Origin: an uncultured Chloroflexota bacterium
GTDB taxonomy: Bacteria; Chloroflexota; Chloroflexia; Thermomicrobiales; UBA6265
Length of the DNA: 64,000 nt
Direction: 5' to 3'
Assembly (NCBI GenBank): GCA_937901745.1
Contig: CALGSZ010000155.1
Coordinates: 1 to 64,000, forward strand
This document shows, piece by piece, positions 59,966 through 64,000 of this stretch; the first letter of the stretch is position 1; each line of letters starts with the position of its first letter. The notes beneath the pieces were generated by a model. It did no database searches. It had not been told where the DNA came from and worked only from the letters and a program-made list of their open reading frames with translations. The translations under genes were made by a program, and so were the position numbers.

Positions 59966-60793
59966 ATGGCCACTACTGGCTTTTCAGTCCAACGCACGAC
60001 CATCAGATCACCGCGCCAGATCCCGCCTTCCTCGGTAGCTCGGCGGCTCGTCGTCGGTCTCTCCCCGCTGCTCGCCCTGTACGTCGTCTACACCCTGATT
60101 CGCTGGCTCCTGGCCAGCCGGGGCGAGAGTGTCGGCGTGAAGCACGCGATGTGGCTGCTCGACTTCGAGCGGTGGCTGGGCATCGATTGGGAGCAATCGC
60201 TGCAACAGCGTGCCCTCGACCATCTCTGGCTCATCAAAGCCGCGAACATCTATTACGTCTATGGATTTCTGCCGGTCTTGATCGTCGCGGCGGTTCTGAG
60301 CGCGTGGCGAGCTCCCGCCGCGTTCGAGCAGTGGCGTCGCGTCTTTGCCATCTCGCTCGGCTTGGCGCTACCCGGCTACGCGTTTTTTCCGTTGGCGCCG
60401 CCGCGGCTCCTCCCTGCCTCGCACGGCTACGTCGACACGCTCCTTCTCTACGGGCCGCGGTACTACGGCGACGCGACCGGTAGCAGCTTCTTCAACGCCT
60501 ACGGCTCGCTTCCGAGCACAGTCAACGTCTACGCGGCGATGCCGAGCATGCACGTCGCCTGGTCGGTGATCGCCGGGATTTTGCTCTGCGCGGTCCTCGC
60601 AGGACGCTGGTGGATGCGGCTGATCGCCGTCGTCCACCCGACGCTGATGTCCGGCGCGGTCGTCGTCACCGCGAATCACTACCTGCTCGATGTGGTGGCC
60701 GGACTCATCGTCCTGCTGGCCGCGATCTGGCTGTCCCGCCGGTGGCAGCGCCGCAAGTCGGATCACCCCGGCACGCTCGCGACCAGCCACTAA
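59966..60793 (+). CDS. PAP2-superfamily membrane protein (Aur1/Ipt1-like)
   Basis: Integral membrane phosphatase or phosphotransferase of 275 residues with about six helices. The two conserved active-site blocks are AAMPSMHVAWSVIAG (SMH motif) and TANHYLLDVVAGLIVL (HxxxD motif), as in the PAP2_3/inositolphosphotransferase-like family, and HPTLMSGAVVVT between them. It probably acts on a lipid phosphate or transfers a polar head group at the membrane. The ATG follows GCGAGGCGCCG. Confidence 0.88.
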   Translation: MATTGFSVQRTTIRSPRQIPPSSVARRLVVGLSPLLALYVVYTLIRWLLASRGESVGVKHAMWLLDFERWLGIDWEQSLQQRALDHLWLIKAANIYYVYGFLPVLIVAAVLSAWRAPAAFEQWRRVFAISLGLALPGYAFFPLAPPRLLPASHGYVDTLLLYGPRYYGDATGSSFFNAYGSLPSTVNVYAAMPSMHVAWSVIAGILLCAVLAGRWWMRLIAVVHPTLMSGAVVVTANHYLLDVVAGLIVLLAAIWLSRRWQRRKSDHPGTLATSH

Positions 60794-60816
60794 ACCGCTC
60801 TGGTAAGCTTTTCCGC

Positions 60817-61098
60817 GTGAATACGGAGCGCCAGCATCACCCAGAGCCGGAGCCACGCCGGGCAGCCCGCGAGCAGTCCACTGCCTCGGCCGGCGCCGAT
60901 TCTCCGCCGCGCGTCGCGGGAGAAGAAGAGCCGATGGAAGCCCCGTACGCGGAGCCTGCCGCGGACGACGCCGAGGCGTTGGATCTCACGGGAACCGACC
61001 GCCTCTTCGCGCTCATCGTCGTCAGCGTGATGGCGCTCTTGGTGATCTGCATCGTGTTCGTGCTCGTCGCCTCCCGGCGCGCTCCCGCCGGTCTCTAG
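60817..61098 (+). CDS. small single-pass membrane protein
   Basis: A 93-residue product if started at GTG 60817: a disordered Pro/Glu/Ala-rich half followed by TDRLFALIVVSVMALLVICI and VFVLVASRRAPAGL, one transmembrane helix with a short basic tail. An ATG at 60934 with GGGAGAAGAAG upstream would give a 54-residue version; the choice is uncertain. It is 23 nt downstream of the PAP2 gene. No family recognised. Confidence 0.5.
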   Translation: MNTERQHHPEPEPRRAAREQSTASAGADSPPRVAGEEEPMEAPYAEPAADDAEALDLTGTDRLFALIVVSVMALLVICIVFVLVASRRAPAGL

Positions 61099-61189
61099 CC
61101 CGCGCACAGCATGAACTCTGCAGCCTCCCCGACTACGCCGCGCCACGGCGGCAGGGCGGGATCGTGAGCCCCTGGAAAGGAAGCGCGCG

Positions 61190-61783
61190 ATGATCCTTCT
61201 GGGACCGATCGTCCGGTTGCACGTGCAGGTGGCGAGCCTGAAGGTGGGGCAGCCACCACGCCGGCGCTACGTCCCGGAGCCAATCCGTTCCGTGCCGGCG
61301 CTGGATGTCACCGAGGGTGGCGTCAAGGGATGGTCCGAGGCAGGCGAGCCACTGGAAGATGTCCACCATCGAGACCACCCGGCCTCGAAGAACCGGGGCG
61401 GAATCAACGGCATCTCCATTGGCTTCACCAGTCACTACGACGCGATGCGCGCCCAATTCGGCGACCACCTGACCGACGGCATCGCCGGCGAAAACATCCT
61501 GATCGCCACCGATCAGATGATCGGCGAGGACGACTTGGCGGCCGGTCTAGTCATCCAGACATCGGACGGACGCGAGGTCCGGCTAGAGGAGATCATCCCG
61601 GCTGACCCGTGCGTCGAGTTCACCCGCTATGCGATGCGCTTCCCCGACGACGCGCGCCCGGACGAGACGGTGACCGAGGCGCTGCAGTTCCTTTGCGACG
61701 GTATGCGCGGCTACTACGCGAGGTATCGCGGCCCGGAAGCGCGCGTCACCGTCGGCGACCTCGTCTATCTTCCCCGGATTTGA
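61190..61783 (+). CDS. MOSC-domain protein
   Basis: A 197-residue protein of the molybdenum-cofactor sulfurase C-terminal (MOSC) type. Typical elements are QFGDHLTDGIAGENILIATD, RLEEIIPADPCVEFTRYAM with the conserved Cys (PCVEF), and the C-terminal strand ARVTVGDLVYLP. MOSC proteins bind Moco or carry sulfur to metal centres; the moeA gene at 44-45 kb shows that the pathway is present. The N-terminus is atypical for YiiM but consistent with stand-alone MOSC proteins. The start codon follows GGAAAGGAAGCGCGCG. Confidence 0.85.
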   Translation: MILLGPIVRLHVQVASLKVGQPPRRRYVPEPIRSVPALDVTEGGVKGWSEAGEPLEDVHHRDHPASKNRGGINGISIGFTSHYDAMRAQFGDHLTDGIAGENILIATDQMIGEDDLAAGLVIQTSDGREVRLEEIIPADPCVEFTRYAMRFPDDARPDETVTEALQFLCDGMRGYYARYRGPEARVTVGDLVYLPRI

Positions 61784-61921
61784 GCGAGCAGATTACGCTC
61801 TTGACCGGCGTATACTCCTGATCGCACGCATCCGCGCGGTCAGGGTGATCGCGTGACGGTTCGGTGTGTGTTCGTTGGGTCGCGTCCACGGTGAACGTGG
61901 CCGGCCGGGGGTCAAGTTCCG

Positions 61922-62161
61922 ATGCTCGATTTGCCTGCAAACGACACTCGTGTCTTCTTGTTTCACAGCCCGCACGCGGCGGCCGATCCCGGAGCAGCGA
62001 TGGACAAGGTCAACGCGTGGCTCGGCAAGGATCGCTCAACGACTCCGTACGCCAACCTCCGCATCAAGGACATCAGCATCACGTCGGATGGGCAGGGCGG
62101 CGTCTACACCCTCATCGTCTGCAGCCTCGGACAGCGGACGACACCTGCCGAGCAGAGCTAA
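61922..62161 (+). CDS. small conserved-looking protein of unknown function
   Basis: A 79-residue protein: an N-terminal strand TRVFLFHSPHAA, a helix GAAMDKVNAWLGKDR, and paired strands NLRIKDISITSDG and GVYTLIVCSLGQR. This strand-helix-strand-strand layout recalls small Cse60/DUF2758-like proteins, but similarity is not strong enough for a call. ATG with GGGGGTC upstream and a clean intrinsic terminator after it, so it is a real transcription unit. Confidence 0.65.
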   Translation: MLDLPANDTRVFLFHSPHAAADPGAAMDKVNAWLGKDRSTTPYANLRIKDISITSDGQGGVYTLIVCSLGQRTTPAEQS

Positions 62162-62236
62162 CCGCGGAGTCGGCGCGCGGAGCATTCGGCGCCAGGAACT
62201 CCGGGTGCTCCGCTAATCACGAGCAATCGCAACGTG

Positions 62237-62265
62237 AAGGGGCGAGCACAGTGATCTCGCCCCTT
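62237..62265 (+). terminator. intrinsic terminator
   Basis: AAGGGGCGAG (62237-62246) with CTCGCCCCTT (62256-62265), 10 bp perfect with a 9-nt loop, followed by TGTCG. It ends the small gene at 61.9 kb. Confidence 0.75.
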
Positions 62266-62403
62266 TGTCGTCCCTCAGCGCATCCCCCACTGGCACACAG
62301 CTTGCCCTCTCACCGCATGCCAATTCCTTGCTTCTGCCTGGAGGGTGGTCTACCGTTGGAATGCTCCGGCCATGCGCGGGGCGTAGCGTGAAGGAGACGT
62401 GCT

Positions 62404-63123
62404 ATGGGGATCATGGACCGGCTATCCCGGCTCGTCCGGGCAAACATCAACGAACTCATCGACAGTGCCGAGAACCCGGAGGTGATGCTCAACCAGATCC
62501 TGCGGGACATGGATAGCGCCATCACCCAGGCACGCCAGCAAGTGCAGGACATGCTCGTCCAGCAGAAGCTGATCGAGGCCGACCGGGACGAAGCCCGGCG
62601 GTTGGCGGACGAGTGGGCCGCGAAGGCGAGACGAGCGGTCCAAGCCGGCAAAGACGATCTGGCGCGAGAGGCGTTGCGTCGCAAGCGCGACAACGAATCG
62701 AACGCGCAGGTCTACGAGCAGCAGGTCCAGACGCAGGCGCAGGTCGTCGAAAAGCTCAAGGAGCAGCTGCGCCAGCTCGAGGCGAAGTACCAGGCGACGC
62801 TGAGCCGGCGCGATACGCTGATCGCCCGGCACCGAGCGGCGCGCGCCACGGCTCAGGTGGCGGAGACACTGACCAGCTTCTCCCCGTTCGATCCGACCGC
62901 GGACCTGGAGCGGATGGAGCGGAAGATTCGCGCCTCCGAAGCCAAGGCCGCCGCGATCGCGGAGCTGAGCGTCGATTCGTTCGACCGCGAATTCCAAGAG
63001 CTGGACGATCCGGAGATCGAGACTGAGCTGGCGTTGCTCAAAGCAGGCATTTCCGGCGCCGAGGACGAGATCGACGCGGAGCTACGGCAACTGAAAGGCG
63101 AAGGCGCTAGCCCATCGTCCTGA
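62404..63123 (+). CDS. PspA/IM30-family protein
   Basis: ESCRT-III-like membrane-remodelling and stress protein of 239 residues. MGIMDRLSRLVRANINELID is the standard N-terminal amphipathic helix; ENPEVMLNQILRDMDSAITQ starts the long coiled coil, which runs through QVYEQQVQTQAQVVEKLKEQ to about residue 145. SFDREFQELDDPEIETELAL and the short C-terminal helix follow. ATG after AAGGAGACGTGCT. No pspBC or pspF partners nearby. Confidence 0.95.
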   Translation: MGIMDRLSRLVRANINELIDSAENPEVMLNQILRDMDSAITQARQQVQDMLVQQKLIEADRDEARRLADEWAAKARRAVQAGKDDLAREALRRKRDNESNAQVYEQQVQTQAQVVEKLKEQLRQLEAKYQATLSRRDTLIARHRAARATAQVAETLTSFSPFDPTADLERMERKIRASEAKAAAIAELSVDSFDREFQELDDPEIETELALLKAGISGAEDEIDAELRQLKGEGASPSS

Positions 63124-63181
63124 TGCATGTGCTCGCATCGAACCATTGAATTGAGCGGGGCGGAAAATTGCGGGCGGGGCA

Positions 63182-63217
63182 CAATTTGGGCGCGGGGCTC
63201 TAAGCCCCGCGCTAATT
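63182..63217. repeat. long GC-rich palindrome
   Basis: GCGCGGGGCT (63190-63199), CTA, AGCCCCGCGC (63203-63212), extended outside by CAATT/AATTG after a short internal bulge. It lies between pspA and the next gene. No U-tract follows, so it is recorded as a repeat or possible transcript-end structure. Confidence 0.6.
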
Positions 63218-63240
63218 GCGCACACGACCACACGTAGGCC

Positions 63241-63609
63241 ATGGACGCGAGCGAAGCCGACATCTTCGACGACCTGCTAGCGCGGCAAGTGCGCGCCGTA
63301 TTCACGTCCACGCTCAGCGAGGGACGCAGCCCAGACGCCGCCACGCGCGCGGTGCTTGCCGAGTTCGTCGAAGAATTGGACGATCCAGAGGACGGCCCGA
63401 TCGTGCTGCTGGCGTTGGCCGCGCTCCAGATCGAGTTCGGGTGCCTGACGGAGGAAGTGCGGCTCCGCGCGCTCGACGCGCTCGACGCCGACCTGCTGCG
63501 CTGGGCGGCCCTAGGCATCGACGCACTCGCCCGGCGACAGGAGGCGCTGGACACATTGCGCGCGCGCCTTCTTCCGGTCGAGGAAGCCGCGGAACGCGCC
63601 GGCGACTGA
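63241..63609 (+). CDS. hypothetical helical protein
   Basis: A 122-residue, Ala/Leu/Glu/Asp-rich, entirely helical protein (IFDDLLARQVRAVFTSTLSE, ATRAVLAEFVEELDDPEDG, LRWAALGIDALARRQEALDT). No family or motif recognised. The ATG has only a weak upstream AGG. The GC-rich codon pattern fits coding, and it is convergent with yggX 9 nt away. Confidence 0.55.
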   Translation: MDASEADIFDDLLARQVRAVFTSTLSEGRSPDAATRAVLAEFVEELDDPEDGPIVLLALAALQIEFGCLTEEVRLRALDALDADLLRWAALGIDALARRQEALDTLRARLLPVEEAAERAGD

Positions 63610-63618
63610 CGGCGGCCG

Positions 63619-63912
63619 TTACTTGCCCTCCGCTTGCGATTCCGCGTCGGGTGGCACCCATCCCTCGGGCATACGCGCGCGCTCCCCAAAGAAGAACGCC
63701 TCCATCTCCTTCTGGAGAAGCTTGCGCGTTTCCGGATCGGCTAAATTCAACCCATAGTGATTGATCAAGATCGTCATGTGAGGCTGCCACATCGCAAACG
63801 CCTCGGCCGAGACGTGCTCGTAGATCCGCTTCCCGAGCTCGCCGGGAAACGGCGGCTTCTCCAATCCCGGCAACTCTCGGCCGAGCTTGACGCAGTGAAC
63901 CATTCGCGGCAT
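63619..63912 (-). CDS. yggX: Fe(2+)-trafficking protein YggX-like
   Basis: A 97-residue protein of the oxidative-damage/iron-trafficking family. RMVHCVKLGRELPGLEKPPF contains the conserved Cys near the N-terminus; PGELGKRIYEHVSAEAFAMW, then TILINHYGLNLADPETRKLL and MEAFFFGE match the family pattern closely. ATG 63912 has GGGAG upstream; a start 7 codons earlier is possible. It may help protect Fe-S proteins; function in this lineage is untested. Confidence 0.92.
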   Translation of the reverse strand: MPRMVHCVKLGRELPGLEKPPFPGELGKRIYEHVSAEAFAMWQPHMTILINHYGLNLADPETRKLLQKEMEAFFFGERARMPEGWVPPDAESQAEGK

Positions 63913-64000
63913 TGACGCACTCCCTAACAGCATTACACCGACCGCGCGAAACGGCCGGGGGAACGCTAGTGCAGCGAGGTATCAATGTCAAACCTATCGG

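Overview
The window is high-GC bacterial chromosome. Gene content and style (CIRCE-controlled Hsp20, MglA/roadblock GTPase cassette, CUT1-type sugar importers without their own ATPase, a LuxR-type AAA/TPR regulator, GTG starts, GGCGG-rich intergenic hairpin repeats) suggest a member of the Chloroflexota, most likely a Thermomicrobia/Sphaerobacter-like heterotroph. This is inference; no rRNA or marker phylogeny is available here. No tRNA, rRNA, CRISPR array, prophage or insertion sequence was recognised.

Layout. (1) 0.1-3.1 kb: an FGGY kinase divergent from a 3-hydroxyacyl-CoA dehydrogenase/EthD pair. (2) 3.2-7.5 kb, minus strand: hflX, then a compact unit roadblock - purM - roadblock - MglA-like GTPase. 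(3) 7.5-13 kb, plus strand: valS behind a leader with an intrinsic attenuator, mutL and a GNAT acetyltransferase. (4) 13-15 kb: an unassigned TIM-barrel-like protein and small hypotheticals. (5) 15-22.8 kb, minus strand: a SelA-like PLP enzyme and an RraA-like aldolase, then a sugar ABC importer (binding protein and two permeases), an MFS carrier and a secreted NTF2-like protein. (6) 23-27 kb: a LuxR-type ATPase regulator, Hsp20 with a perfect CIRCE, and a UbiA prenyltransferase. (7) 27.1-34.9 kb, plus strand: a sugar operon behind a near-consensus promoter (DhnA/LsrF-type aldolase, binding protein, two permeases, two FGGY kinases), facing a third FGGY kinase. (8) 36.5-41.3 kb: amidohydrolase - Rieske - phosphomannose-isomerase-like operon, a sugar MFS carrier, a 50-residue YHS protein and a histidine-rich protein. 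(9) 41.4-46.4 kb: an ABC-2 exporter whose mRNA leader encodes a 40-residue peptide followed by an intrinsic terminator; ribosomal protein L25; MoeA; and a double cold-shock-domain protein with a leader terminator. (10) 46.7-53 kb: SDR, secreted proteins, an S10 peptidase, an intergenic repeat block, an enoyl-CoA hydratase and a CaiB-type CoA transferase. (11) 52.9-59.4 kb, minus strand: class II aldolase, binding protein, two permeases, FGGY kinase and DeoR regulator, with a palindromic candidate operator over the -35 box. (12) 59.5-64 kb: a PAP2-type membrane phosphatase, MOSC protein, PspA, YggX and small hypotheticals.

How it works together. The window is dominated by carbohydrate uptake and ketose phosphorylation/cleavage: five FGGY kinases, three CUT1 importers, three aldolase-like lyases and two MFS carriers. 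None of the three importers has a nucleotide-binding subunit in the window, so they presumably share an MsmK/UgpC-type ATPase encoded elsewhere. The most interesting non-standard signals are the leader-peptide/terminator arrangement before the ABC-2 exporter (43.05-43.38 kb), the operator-on-promoter at 59.4 kb, the purM gene embedded in the GTPase cassette, and hflX, whose conserved N-terminus extends upstream of any standard start codon.
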